64,000 nt of DNA from Anaerolineaceae bacterium (GCA_012839565.1 DUMZ01000019.1:62001-126000), one strand, 5' to 3'; counted from the stretch's first letter, positions 50,043 to 58,291 are shown. Notes: generated by a model not told the origin, from the sequence alone. Numbers and translations: made by a program.

Positions 50043-51827
50043 TTAGGCTCCTTTCAGTTGAATGGCATCCACAGGACAGACCTGCGCGCAAACGCTGCAT
50101 CCCACGCATTTGTAGGGGTCAATGCTGGACTTTTTCTTATCCACCTGGAAGACAATCGCCGGACAGCCGGTGCGGGTACAGGCCTTACAGCCGATACAAA
50201 CATCTTCGAGCACTTCATATTGCGTTTTGAAAGGGTTATTGAACTCTTTCAGATCCCATTCGTGCATTTTCTTGAGCGCGCAAGGCCAGCGGGTGATGAT
50301 AACCGACGGACCTTCAAGTTCCAACGCCCAGTTAAGCGTTTCTTTGACTTCTTTTAGGTTGTTCGGGTTGATAGTGCGCACGTTCTCAAAACCCAGTGTT
50401 CTCACCAGCGCTTCGATATTCACCTGTTCGGTGATTTCTCCCTGCACGGTCATGCCAGTGCCGGGGTTTTCCTGCTGACCGGTCATGGCGGTGATGCGGT
50501 TGTCGAGAATGACGTTAACCGTGTTGCTCTTGTTGTAGGCCACGTTCATCAGGGAGTTGATACCGGTATGGAAGAAAGTGCTGTCGCCCAGAACCGAAAC
50601 GACGCGCATTTTGTTGTCTTCAATCGTGTCAAAGATTTGCTGCGCGCCATGCCCCGCGCTGATGCTGGCACCCATGCAGATAGTGCTTTCAATGGCATGA
50701 TAAGGCGCGCCCGATGATAAGGTGTAACAGCCAATATCGCCAGAAATCATCACATTGCGCTTGCGACCCAGCTCAAAGAAGAAACCACGATGCGGACATC
50801 CGGCGCAAAGTGTGGGCGGACGACCGATTAGCGCTTCGGCCAGTTCTGCGTCAGCTTCGATTTTTTCGCCATAGATGACTTCGCGAATGACTTCCGGCAG
50901 CATTTCGCCGTTGCGCGGGAAGATGTTTTTACCGTCACAGGCGATGCCCAAACCGCGTACAAAGTCCTCGATGTAGGGGTCGTTTTCTTCAATGATGTAA
51001 ACTTTGTCAACTTTCGAGGCAAAGTCTTTGATCATCTCTGCTGGCAAGGGGTTTGTGAAACCAAGTTTGAGATAGGAGGCTTCATCGCCAAAAACTTCGC
51101 GGGCGTAAAGATAGCAATCGCCGGAACAGATGATGCCAATCCTGGTGTCGCCATATTCGGCACGGTTCCATTTGCAGTTATTTGAGTAATCTTCCAACAA
51201 CTTCAAATTGCCTTGCAGTTTCACCTTCATAATGCGCGCGTTGGCAGGCACAGCAACATACTTTTTGATATTCTTCGCGTAGGGCTTGATGGGCACTTCA
51301 ACCCGTTCGCCTAACTCAACCAGGCTCTTGGAATGGCACACACGTGTGGTCATGCGGTAAAGCACGGGCACATCATATTGTTCGCTTATTTCAAAAGCAT
51401 CGGCGAGCATATCTTTGGCTTCCTGACTGTCAGCGGGTTCAAACATCGGCACCATGGCAGCTTTGGCATAGTTGCGGTTGTCCTGCTCGTTCTGCGAAGA
51501 GAACTGGCCAGGCTCATCGGCCGTGATAACCACCGCGCCACCGCTCACACCCATATAAGCAAAAGTGAAGAACGGGTCTGCGGCAACGTTTAAGCCAACG
51601 TGTTTCATAGCCGCCAAGGCTCGCGCACCCGCGATAGACGCGCCAATAACCGACTCGAGGGCTACTTTTTCATTAGGCGCCCATTCAGCTTTAATGACGC
51701 CTTTATATTTGGAGATATTTTCGAGAATTTCAGTGCTGGGTGTACCCGGATAAGCGGCAGCAAAACGCACGCCAGCTTCGTAGGCACCACGAGCAACAGC
51801 TTCGTCTCCAGTTAAGAGATGTTTCAA
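50043..51827 (-). CDS. iorA: Indolepyruvate:ferredoxin oxidoreductase, alpha subunit
   Basis: The start is TTG 51827, placed five bases after AAGGAGG; the GTG at 51860 would put that ribosome site inside the gene. 594 residues. Domains: pyrimidine-binding PORalpha part with AAAYPGTPSTEI, the TPP domain with SGDIGCYTL and VLGDSTFFHTGINSL, and a C-terminal ferredoxin domain with two cluster motifs, CIGCKACTRTGCP and CVGCSVCAQVCP. It oxidises 2-oxo acids derived from aromatic amino acids using CoA and ferredoxin. Cotranscribed with iorB. Confidence 0.95.
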   Translation of the reverse strand: MKHLLTGDEAVARGAYEAGVRFAAAYPGTPSTEILENISKYKGVIKAEWAPNEKVALESVIGASIAGARALAAMKHVGLNVAADPFFTFAYMGVSGGAVVITADEPGQFSSQNEQDNRNYAKAAMVPMFEPADSQEAKDMLADAFEISEQYDVPVLYRMTTRVCHSKSLVELGERVEVPIKPYAKNIKKYVAVPANARIMKVKLQGNLKLLEDYSNNCKWNRAEYGDTRIGIICSGDCYLYAREVFGDEASYLKLGFTNPLPAEMIKDFASKVDKVYIIEENDPYIEDFVRGLGIACDGKNIFPRNGEMLPEVIREVIYGEKIEADAELAEALIGRPPTLCAGCPHRGFFFELGRKRNVMISGDIGCYTLSSGAPYHAIESTICMGASISAGHGAQQIFDTIEDNKMRVVSVLGDSTFFHTGINSLMNVAYNKSNTVNVILDNRITAMTGQQENPGTGMTVQGEITEQVNIEALVRTLGFENVRTINPNNLKEVKETLNWALELEGPSVIITRWPCALKKMHEWDLKEFNNPFKTQYEVLEDVCIGCKACTRTGCPAIVFQVDKKKSSIDPYKCVGCSVCAQVCPVDAIQLKGA

Positions 51828-52028
51828 AATGGCCTCCTTGGATAGTTTTTTGCTTGGCACACGCCAACATTACTATTGTAACGCAAATACCGGGTATTAG
51901 GACCTTATTTTTTTGTTTTTATTCAGCTGCTTCACAAAAATTTTTTACTTGATTAAATTTTCCATACTGCGATTTTTCTGATAAAATAAAAGGTTAGCTT
52001 GTAATCGAATATTTGACGAATGTAACAA

Positions 52029-52057
52029 TTGACGCCATTGTTAGATAATGGTATAAC
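52029..52057 (+). promoter_or_regulatory. Promoter of the regulator-MFS operon
   Basis: TTGACG at 52029-52034 and TATAAC at 52052-52057 are separated by exactly 17 bases. Start of transcription would fall near 52064, directly before a palindrome. Confidence 0.7.
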
Positions 52058-52071
52058 TAAGCAAATTAAGC

Positions 52072-52087
52072 TTAGACGGTCGTCTAA
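52072..52087. promoter_or_regulatory. Operator-like palindrome
   Basis: TTAGACG and CGTCTAA are perfect inverse arms around a GT centre. The site lies just after the predicted transcription start and 38 bp before the regulator ATG, a usual place for a repressor to block its own gene. Confidence 0.6.
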
Positions 52088-52125
52088 CCCTCTGCTAATA
52101 AAATATATTTTAAGGATTACACACA

Positions 52126-53187
52126 ATGAGTTCTTATACGGACGCAAAACTTCACTGGGAATTTGGTACCGCCTATGATTTCTTCGTAAGCCAATTAGTG
52201 CTTCATCACCCTGAACGCTTTAGCTTGCGACCAAACTGGGCAGCAGGTGTACGTTCCCGTTTAAATCCTGAATTAAGGCAAACGCTTGAACACGCTGAAA
52301 ACGCATTACCCATGCCCATTCGCTTTGTTTTCAACCTGCCTGGAAAAACCAAAAACGCTGATGCGGTACTCAAAGAGCTTGGAAGCCTGGCGCCCCTAAA
52401 ACGTCTTGAACTTATTTCTGGTTTCGAACGCATCAACCCGACCTGTCAAAAAATTTTGCGTGAAACTACACCTGGCAATCCATGGTCCGATGTCGAACGT
52501 GAGATGCTTCTTGAAAGCACAGCAAGTGCAGACCGCAAGAGCAGCCCACGGTACTTAGAAAGCCTTTATGCCATTTGGTCAGACCCTAAAGCTTTCTCGG
52601 ATATGTATCTCGCTGCATTAACCGCCTATAAGGACAATTTTTTCGCTGAAGAAGAACAACGCATTCTGCCAGCGCTGAAGCAAGCGCTTTCTTACGCGCA
52701 AATGCGCGCGGGCAGCCTTTCTTTGCCTTTACTGCTTGAAGACCTGACCTCAGGCGTGCGCTATTCTGACCTGGAACAAACCAAAAACATCCACCTGGCA
52801 CCATCTTTTTGGATTTCGCCCTTGATGTTCTCAGTCCGTCCGGAAAAAGACCGTTTAATTATTCTCTATGGTGCCCGTCCGGATAACATGGCAATTATCC
52901 CCGGCGACCCCGTACCAGACAGTCTTATGCGCGCGCTCAAAGCCGTGGCAGACCCTACCCGCTTGCGCATTATGCGTTTCTTGGCACAAAGCCCACAAAC
53001 CGCAGCGCAACTCTCGCGCTCTTTGCGATTGCGCCCGCCAACAGTAAACCATCACCTGAACGAATTGCGCATTGCCGGGCTGGTGCATATTACGATAAGC
53101 CAGGGCGGTGACCGCCAGTTTGCCACACGATATGATGGCATTGACGCCATGCACGACCTGCTGACGCGATATTTGCATGGAATCTAA
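52126..53187 (+). CDS. ArsR-type winged-helix regulator with large N-terminal domain
   Basis: A protein of 353 residues. The last 90 residues form an ArsR-like DNA-binding domain: LKAVADPTRLRIMRFLAQ, then the recognition helix region TAAQLSRSLRLRPPTVNHHLNEL and a wing. The 260-residue N-terminal part has no cysteine cluster for metal and is likely a ligand-sensing domain (DUF5937-like). It is followed after two bases by an MFS transporter, so it probably controls that pump and, via the palindrome upstream, itself. Confidence 0.82.
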   Translation: MSSYTDAKLHWEFGTAYDFFVSQLVLHHPERFSLRPNWAAGVRSRLNPELRQTLEHAENALPMPIRFVFNLPGKTKNADAVLKELGSLAPLKRLELISGFERINPTCQKILRETTPGNPWSDVEREMLLESTASADRKSSPRYLESLYAIWSDPKAFSDMYLAALTAYKDNFFAEEEQRILPALKQALSYAQMRAGSLSLPLLLEDLTSGVRYSDLEQTKNIHLAPSFWISPLMFSVRPEKDRLIILYGARPDNMAIIPGDPVPDSLMRALKAVADPTRLRIMRFLAQSPQTAAQLSRSLRLRPPTVNHHLNELRIAGLVHITISQGGDRQFATRYDGIDAMHDLLTRYLHGI

Positions 53188-53189
53188 AT

Positions 53190-54512
53190 ATGGAAGAAAG
53201 CACCGAAGCCCTGTCAACCGAGCCCGATGAACGCGGTACAGACAGAAAAAGTAATCCCATCAAGACCTATATTGAAAGACTAAAAGCCTTTAGCACTAAT
53301 GCGCGCTTGTTTTTAGTCGGCGGTTTTCTGTTTGGTATCGCTGGTGGTATCAACCAACTGCTCTTCAATTTTTACGTTCTGAGTCAAGGTTATACTGAAG
53401 GAACACTGGGAAAAATCGTTACCGCGCGCAGCCTGACAACTTTGCTGGCCGCCATCCCGATGGGCTATCTTGTTGACAAAATAGGGCGCAAACGAGCCTT
53501 TTTCTTTAGCCATCTTTCCTTCGCGCTAAGCATTGTGTGCATCCTTTTGTTCCCATCCATACCTGTATTCCTGACAATGGGTATGGTGCAAGGCCTTGCC
53601 CAATCCTTATCCGTTGTCGCGCAGGGGCCATTCCTGATGGAAAACAGCGAGGAAACCGAACGCACCTATCTGTTCAGCATCTCTTCGGGCATCGGTACGA
53701 CAGCCAGCTCGGTAGGACAATGGTTTGGTGGCTTTCTACCCGGTATCTTCGCGGGGATGCTCCTGGTAAGCGCCATGGACACCAAAGCTTATAGTGCCGC
53801 TTTGTGGTTTGTAGTCCTGTTCGCGCTTTTAGCGCTTGTACCAATAAGTTTTATAAAGGAAAACCGTCGTGATCCAAGCGCCAAGCGCTCTGTGTTTGCT
53901 CCTGTTACCTTCTTTAAACGCGCACCGAAAAAATTCACCAGGCTCATTTTACCCGGCTTGGTTACCTCAATCGGCGCTGGCATGGTTATGCCCTTTATGA
54001 ATGTCTTTTTCCGAAACGTTTACCGCCTTTCGGATAATTCCATCGGTGTTATTTTTGCCTGGGGCAGTCTGGCGATGGGTATCGGTTTGATTATCGCGCC
54101 AATGATTGCCGAACGCGTGGGCAAGATTCAAACCGTAGTAGCCACCCAAGCCTTGTCCATTCCTTTTTTGGTTTTACTCGGCTTTTCCGGCAGAGTTGAA
54201 TTAGCCATAATCGCGTATTATTTCCGATTGACGCTGATGAATATGAGTAGCCCTATTTTTTCCACCTTCGCCATGGAACAAGTCGAGCCAGAAGCGCGCG
54301 CCATGTTGGCCAGCCTTAACAGTATGGCCTTCAACTTTGGCTGGGCATTCAGCCCGACAATCAGTGGTATCTTGCAGGAACGACACGGTTTTGGCCCATC
54401 ATTCACAATTACTATCATCCTTTATACTGTTTCAACCTCAATGTATTACTTCTGGTTTTGGCACAAGAAGAAGACGCCTGCCACGGTTGAGCAGGCACAA
54501 AAGCTGAATTAA
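53190..54512 (+). CDS. MFS transporter, drug-efflux type
   Basis: A protein of 440 residues with twelve hydrophobic helices and a soluble N-terminus of about 35 residues. The loop after helix 2 reads PMGYLVDKIGRKRAF, the MFS signature. It starts two bases after the regulator stop, so the two genes form an operon; pump and repressor pairs of this sort usually export a toxic compound sensed by the regulator. Confidence 0.88.
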   Translation: MEESTEALSTEPDERGTDRKSNPIKTYIERLKAFSTNARLFLVGGFLFGIAGGINQLLFNFYVLSQGYTEGTLGKIVTARSLTTLLAAIPMGYLVDKIGRKRAFFFSHLSFALSIVCILLFPSIPVFLTMGMVQGLAQSLSVVAQGPFLMENSEETERTYLFSISSGIGTTASSVGQWFGGFLPGIFAGMLLVSAMDTKAYSAALWFVVLFALLALVPISFIKENRRDPSAKRSVFAPVTFFKRAPKKFTRLILPGLVTSIGAGMVMPFMNVFFRNVYRLSDNSIGVIFAWGSLAMGIGLIIAPMIAERVGKIQTVVATQALSIPFLVLLGFSGRVELAIIAYYFRLTLMNMSSPIFSTFAMEQVEPEARAMLASLNSMAFNFGWAFSPTISGILQERHGFGPSFTITIILYTVSTSMYYFWFWHKKKTPATVEQAQKLN

Positions 54513-54541
54513 TTGATTGAGATTACACCAAACGAAATGCT

Positions 54542-55480
54542 TTAACTCTCCGGGTTAATCCGAAACTCGTAGATACCGTCTTCGTAGGCCCAAAGATGCC
54601 CACAACCCGGGCAGGTTTGATTTTCGCGCGCCTCAGGCAAGCTGGTATCACAAATCGGGCAAGCGAAAAAGGCATCGCCTTCAGGTTTTTGGCCAGATCC
54701 GACAGCAACAGACTTGGTGAACACGCTCGGGCTAAGCTGAATGATGCCCCCCGTATGCTGGAACAGAGAATCTAACGCAACCAAAACCTCGTGTTTGACC
54801 CGTCGTTTCAACGCGTTGATGCGAAAATGGGATACGGTGAGCTGTTTTTTAAGCGCGAACTGGTTCTCTTTAAGCAATTTGCGAACGGTTTTAGGATGAA
54901 AATTGTAATTTAGCGCGACAAATTCCACCTGTTCTTTGGTGAAAGGGTTCCATTTTTGTTTACCCAGGAGATAACGCGCGATGGCTTTGAGATTGCGCTT
55001 GTTGGCAAATTCAAGAACAAACACGGCATCCTCACCAAGCACCCGGCGCACGTTGGCAAGGGCGCTGTTAGCATCGGAAAGATGATGCAGGGTGCGGATC
55101 ATCGTGGCGCCATCAAAAAGACCGCCGACAAATGGCAGCTTGTAAATATCCGCGGTGACATAGACATAACGCGACGAATCACCCAGGCGTTCGCGCGCCT
55201 GCAAAAGTTGTGTGCGGGAGTAGTCCAAGAGCACAACGCGTTCCCAGCCGGCATAACGGGGCGTATTACGCCCGGCACCCGCGCCAAGTTCCAGCAAAAG
55301 CTTGCCTTGCTTGGGCATCAGCCGTTTTAGCGCGACTTCTTCAACCGCGTCTTCATAGCGACGCTCGCCGGTATCCCAAAATACTTCCTGGTAATCAGAG
55401 CCTTCGTAGGAACAGACCTGGGGGGTTTCTTCCTGATGAATATCGCTTGTGGCAGCAGCTGGTTTGTTACTGTTTTTCAT
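54542..55480 (-). CDS. SAM-dependent methyltransferase with C-terminal Cys4 ribbon
   Basis: ATG 55480 is selected (GAGGAC six bases upstream); the longer frame runs into the SRP RNA gene and reads it as protein. 312 residues. A class I methyltransferase core with LLLELGAGAGRNTPRY and TMIRTLHHL is followed at the C-terminus by ACPICDTSLPEA and TCPGCGHLW, a Zn-ribbon like Trm112/YcaR. Possible substrates are lipids, quinone-like compounds or tRNA; not decidable. Confidence 0.82.
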   Translation of the reverse strand: MKNSNKPAAATSDIHQEETPQVCSYEGSDYQEVFWDTGERRYEDAVEEVALKRLMPKQGKLLLELGAGAGRNTPRYAGWERVVLLDYSRTQLLQARERLGDSSRYVYVTADIYKLPFVGGLFDGATMIRTLHHLSDANSALANVRRVLGEDAVFVLEFANKRNLKAIARYLLGKQKWNPFTKEQVEFVALNYNFHPKTVRKLLKENQFALKKQLTVSHFRINALKRRVKHEVLVALDSLFQHTGGIIQLSPSVFTKSVAVGSGQKPEGDAFFACPICDTSLPEARENQTCPGCGHLWAYEDGIYEFRINPES

Positions 55481-55504
55481 GTCAGTCCTCGTTAAAGAAA
55501 TGTT

Positions 55505-55604
55505 GGGCAGGTTTGCCGGCAACACCCAGAGATACCTCCTTACCGCTGCTTCCTCTCGGACCTGACGGGGTTCGCAGGGCTCTGCCGCACCGGTCCCACC
55601 CAAC
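55505..55604 (-). ncRNA. ffs: Signal recognition particle RNA, small bacterial type
   Basis: The minus strand carries the invariant domain IV: GTCAGGTCCG, a short tetraloop, then GGAAGCAGC and GGTAAGG. Outer strands pair as well, GGGTGGG (55601-55595) with CCTGCCC (55511-55505), and CCGGTGCGGCA with TGTTGCCGG. Length is about 100 nt. It binds Ffh and targets membrane and exported proteins. Protein frames predicted across it are artefacts. The ends are estimated from pairing and promoter position. Confidence 0.93.
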
Positions 55605-55611
55605 GGGAATA

Positions 55612-55640
55612 AGGATACCTGTTTCCGGGGCGGGTGTCAA
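55612..55640 (-). promoter_or_regulatory. Strong promoter of the SRP RNA gene
   Basis: Read on the minus strand: TTGACA (55640-55635), 17-base spacer, TATCCT (55617-55612). Transcription would begin near 55604-55605. Confidence 0.85.
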
Positions 55641-55697
55641 TTCTTCGTGGCATTTTTTGTGTCTGCTTTGTACAACACTGGAAATGTGTGTGAGATC

Positions 55698-56222
55698 TTA
55701 AATCAGACTCTGGTCGCAAATATCCTGATAGCCACAACCACGACAACGAGCCACTGCGCCATGTGAACGGCTGGGCACGTCAGCGCAAGCTTCAACTGCA
55801 CGCAGCTGATTAATCAAATCCAAAAACCTTTCCTTTTCAGCCTCGCTGTAGGGCACTTCAAAACTCTTATCCTGATAACGAATGACCCCATAAGGCGGTG
55901 CTTGCCCATAACTTTGCTCCAGCAAGTAACAATACGCCAAAACCTGAAAGACATGCGCGCGGTAAGCTTGGACAGGCGCGGGGGTTGACTTGAAATCAAC
56001 CGGCACCAACTCACCACTTGCCAGACGCATCACGTAATCCGGTTTGCCAACCAGTCTTAGCTTTGAATCAAAAAACGGCTTGGGAACGGCTTGCAGCTGG
56101 TCGGTATCGGCGTATATCAGACGTCCGCTGGGCAGTCCACTGGCCTTTTTGAACCATAAGGCAAGCAGTACCAAAACAAGCGCGATACCTAATAAGAGAA
56201 CAGGTATAAGCCAGCTTTTCAT
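55698..56222 (-). CDS. Cas4/RecB-like nuclease, C-terminal half, membrane anchored
   Basis: A protein of 174 residues. Residues 4-24 form a membrane helix followed by KK. Then comes a PD-(D/E)xK core: VGKPDYVM with Asp62, VPVDFKS with Asp76 and Lys78, HVFQVLAYCYLLEQ with the Q-x-x-x-Y motif (Gln93, Tyr97), and a C-terminal cluster Cys160, Cys163, Cys169 (CRGCGYQDIC). Cas4 binds its [4Fe-4S] cluster with one N-terminal and three C-terminal cysteines; the N-terminal one is missing here and found in the partner gene, with which it overlaps by ATGA. No cas genes or CRISPR array are near. Confidence 0.8.
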   Translation of the reverse strand: MKSWLIPVLLLGIALVLVLLALWFKKASGLPSGRLIYADTDQLQAVPKPFFDSKLRLVGKPDYVMRLASGELVPVDFKSTPAPVQAYRAHVFQVLAYCYLLEQSYGQAPPYGVIRYQDKSFEVPYSEAEKERFLDLINQLRAVEACADVPSRSHGAVARCRGCGYQDICDQSLI

Positions 56223-56440
56223 TTCCCCACCAGGATAATGATCAGGGCTATCAATGCCAGCAAGGCTGCGACAACAATCAGGACGGGTATCAGTTTCACC
56301 TGCCGGGCATGGGTTTGATGGCTTTGCGTGCCGGCATCCATGGCGGGCTGATTCACTGATGGCTCACCTTGCAACTGATACCACCAAGCCCGCTCGCAAT
56401 ACAGAAAACTGTTCAGTTCCGAAGCTTTAATCACACGCAT
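56219..56440 (-). CDS. Cas4-like nuclease, N-terminal half, membrane anchored
   Basis: A protein of 73 residues. It begins KASELNSFLYCERAWWYQ, with Cys15, and continues to a G-x-x-x-H segment (His41), which are the first Fe-S cysteine and the first motif of Cas4/Dna2-type nucleases. Residues 49-72 form a hydrophobic helix ending GK. Its stop overlaps the ATG of the next gene (ATGA), so the halves are made together. With N-terminus inside for this half and C-terminus inside for the other, the two soluble parts would meet at the cytoplasmic face. The ribosome site is weak. Confidence 0.72.
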   Translation of the reverse strand: MRVIKASELNSFLYCERAWWYQLQGEPSVNQPAMDAGTQSHQTHARQVKLIPVLIVVAALLALIALIIILVGK

Positions 56441-56634
56441 GGCTCAATTGTAACTGCTGATATCAAAATGTCGAATGAGAAATGAAATAACATAGCCTTA
56501 AACACTTGCCAAATTTTGCTTATATCGCGTTAGCAATAACACGAGTAACATGATCGTAATATTGCTATTTGCAAATTTGCTTATTAAAACACAATCAATC
56601 AAGGCGTTTTTCTCGCGCAAAGAATACAGCCATA

Positions 56635-56660
56635 GAAAAACCCGCTTGCGCGGGTCTTTC
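56635..56660 (-). terminator. Terminator of the SSB-DUF3467-translin operon
   Basis: ACCCGC (56640-56645) and GCGGGT (56650-56655) with a TTGC loop; on the minus strand the stem is followed by a T-rich stretch. It lies about 35 bp beyond the translin-like stop. The remaining 200 bp toward the Cas4-like gene is AT-rich and without genes. Confidence 0.75.
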
Positions 56661-56691
56661 TATTAAATCTTAATTTATCAATAAGCTTTCG

Positions 56692-57342
56692 TTACTGGTT
56701 AGCTTCTCGGTCAGCTAACAGTTCGGTGAATTCATCTATTTTCTTGGTCAGCATTTCCTGACGGTAGGCGGTGGTGATATCCGCGCGGGTGCGCTCGATG
56801 ATACCCCGTGCCAGGTCCGTCCGCCGGCGCAGTCCATCGGTAACAGCATCTGGATAATCCATCGTTACCAGTTGGGTAAAAATCTCATCCATGTTGAAAA
56901 GCAAACGTTCAACTTCATCGGTATAACCTGTGCGCAAGATATCCAGGCAACGTCGCCGCATCTCACCGATGGTTTCAGTCAGCCCATTCAGCCACGCGGG
57001 AAGATCTATGCCCATTTCGTTGGGAGAAGGAATAGGCTGGTCGTAAATAATCGCCGCGGTTAGCTTGGCTTCGCAAAACTCCTTTAGCGCGTCCTGAGTG
57101 TAGCCTGTGTAATAAAGGTCAGGATGTTCACGCTTGAGATGCTGAAGAATGTCATCCACTATCACCTGACCCTGTTGCAATTCTTCTTGTGCCTGCTGCA
57201 CATCGCCCCTGTGAATAGCGCGAATGGTAAGCGAGGCACGGCGAATCAACTCGCGCGCGTTTTTGAGAGCTTGCTCACGCTGATCGGTTTTCGCGTTGAA
57301 TTCCTCGTGAATTTGCTCACAGATTTTTTCTAAATTCTTCAA
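56692..57342 (-). CDS. Translin-family protein
   Basis: TTG 57342 is taken as start, one base after the DUF3467 stop and six bases past AGAAGG; an ATG at 57432 would overlap that gene by 89 bp. 216 residues, all helical. Translin/TRAX signatures: RAIHRGD (41-47), Y-x-x-G-Y-x-x-D-A-L-K-E-F-C-E-A (78-92), LNGLTETIGEMRRR (118-131) and NMDEIF (150-155). Glu88, Glu91, Glu127 and Asp152 are placed like the acidic residues of RNase-active TRAX. Translins bind ssDNA/RNA and some cut RNA. It shares an operon with SSB. Confidence 0.85.
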   Translation of the reverse strand: MKNLEKICEQIHEEFNAKTDQREQALKNARELIRRASLTIRAIHRGDVQQAQEELQQGQVIVDDILQHLKREHPDLYYTGYTQDALKEFCEAKLTAAIIYDQPIPSPNEMGIDLPAWLNGLTETIGEMRRRCLDILRTGYTDEVERLLFNMDEIFTQLVTMDYPDAVTDGLRRRTDLARGIIERTRADITTAYRQEMLTKKIDEFTELLADREANQ

Positions 57343-57343
57343 A

Positions 57344-57658
57344 CTAGCCTTCTTCCGACGGGTCTTTTGGGTCTGCTGTTCTAAAAAGCTGGTCAGCCAG
57401 CGAGTGTCCTCTGGGGATTTTGATTTCGCCAAAGTTTTTCTCGTAGCGCAGCAAATTCTCGGTCAAGGCCTGCAAAAACAGCTTTGCGCCCAAGGGCGAG
57501 AAAACCAGTCGTGTACTTATCTTGGGCTTTATTCCCGGCAACATACCTGCAAAGTCGAGAATAAATTCCTGGGGCGTATGTGAGATATACGACATATTCA
57601 CATACGTTGCGGGCAAGTCTTCTGGTACGGTAATGGTAATTTTTTTGATATCCGCCAT
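57344..57658 (-). CDS. DUF3467 protein
   Basis: A protein of 104 residues. YVNMSYISHTPQEFILDFAG, later TRLVFSPLGAKLFLQALTEN and YEKNFGEI, follow the DUF3467 pattern (N-x-x-x-x-x-x-S-x-x-E-F-x-x-D-F, then R-x-x-x-S-P-x-x-A-K, then Y-E-x-x-F-G). The family has no known function. It lies between SSB and the translin-like gene with gaps of nine bases and one base, so it is probably linked to nucleic-acid work. Confidence 0.88.
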   Translation of the reverse strand: MADIKKITITVPEDLPATYVNMSYISHTPQEFILDFAGMLPGIKPKISTRLVFSPLGAKLFLQALTENLLRYEKNFGEIKIPRGHSLADQLFRTADPKDPSEEG

Positions 57659-57667
57659 TACTGCGAC

Positions 57668-58066
57668 CTAGAAGGGGATTTCGTCATCATCCATGGAATC
57701 GTCCATGTAATCACTTCCACCACCGGCAGAATCAGAGCGGGATGACAAGAAGCGCACCGTCTCCGCGGTTACTTCGTAGCTGCTTGCCCAGCTTCCGTCG
57801 TTGCGCTGATAAACGCGTGGTCCGCCATATTGTGGATCGGGGTACAGGCGTCCTTCAACCAAAACTTTGGAACCTTTCTTGAGATACTGATTGCAGCTTT
57901 CGGCTTGTCTGCCCCAAACTGAAATGCGGAACCAGGTGGTTTCGTCAGTATCTTTGTAACGGCGGCTGGTCGCAACGCTAAAGCTGGTAACCGGGTTTCC
58001 GTCTGGCGTGAATCGCATTTCTGGGTCACGTCCTAAATTGCCTACGATAATAAGTTTCTGATACAT
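57668..58066 (-). CDS. ssb: Single-stranded DNA-binding protein
   Basis: ATG 58066, preceded by AAAGGA, gives 132 residues; the longer frame toward 58276 runs across the tRNA. The OB fold begins KLIIVGNLGRDPEMRFTPDG, has FRISVWGRQAE and a short Gly/Ser linker, and ends in the acidic tip DDEIPF that recruits partner proteins. It coats ssDNA in replication and repair. First gene of the SSB-DUF3467-translin operon. Confidence 0.95.
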   Translation of the reverse strand: MYQKLIIVGNLGRDPEMRFTPDGNPVTSFSVATSRRYKDTDETTWFRISVWGRQAESCNQYLKKGSKVLVEGRLYPDPQYGGPRVYQRNDGSWASSYEVTAETVRFLSSRSDSAGGGSDYMDDSMDDDEIPF

Positions 58067-58175
58067 CTTTGTAAAATCCTTTCGCTTTTGTGTCGAATCT
58101 TCAGCTATAATTTTACTAGAAAAAGCCCTGTTATGGAAACTTTTTTTGATGCTTTTCAAATCCACAACAAAACGC

Positions 58176-58205
58176 TTGACGTTTTCGAAGGCAATAGGAT
58201 ATACT
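58176..58205 (+). promoter_or_regulatory. Promoter of tRNA-Pro
   Basis: TTGACG (58176-58181), an 18-base spacer and TATACT (58200-58205), about 12 bases before the mature tRNA end. Confidence 0.65.
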
Positions 58206-58217
58206 TCAATCTCGCGC

Positions 58218-58291
58218 CGGGGTGTGGCGCAGACGGCTAGCGCGCTGCGTTTGGGACGCAGAGGTCGTCGGTTCAAGTCCGACCACCCCGA
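58218..58291 (+). tRNA. tRNA-Pro (anticodon UGG)
   Basis: A 74-nt cloverleaf: acceptor CGGGGTG with CACCCCG, D arm GCGC/GCGC, anticodon stem CTGCG/CGCAG with loop TTTGGGA (anticodon TGG), T arm GTCGG/CCGAC with TTCAAGT, and discriminator A at 58291. CCA is not encoded. A T run follows. Confidence 0.97.

Noticed and set aside
55698-56440. A CRISPR-Cas locus around the Cas4-like genes
   Set aside because: No repeat-spacer array and no other cas gene is present in the window; the nuclease is membrane-anchored, unlike CRISPR Cas4.
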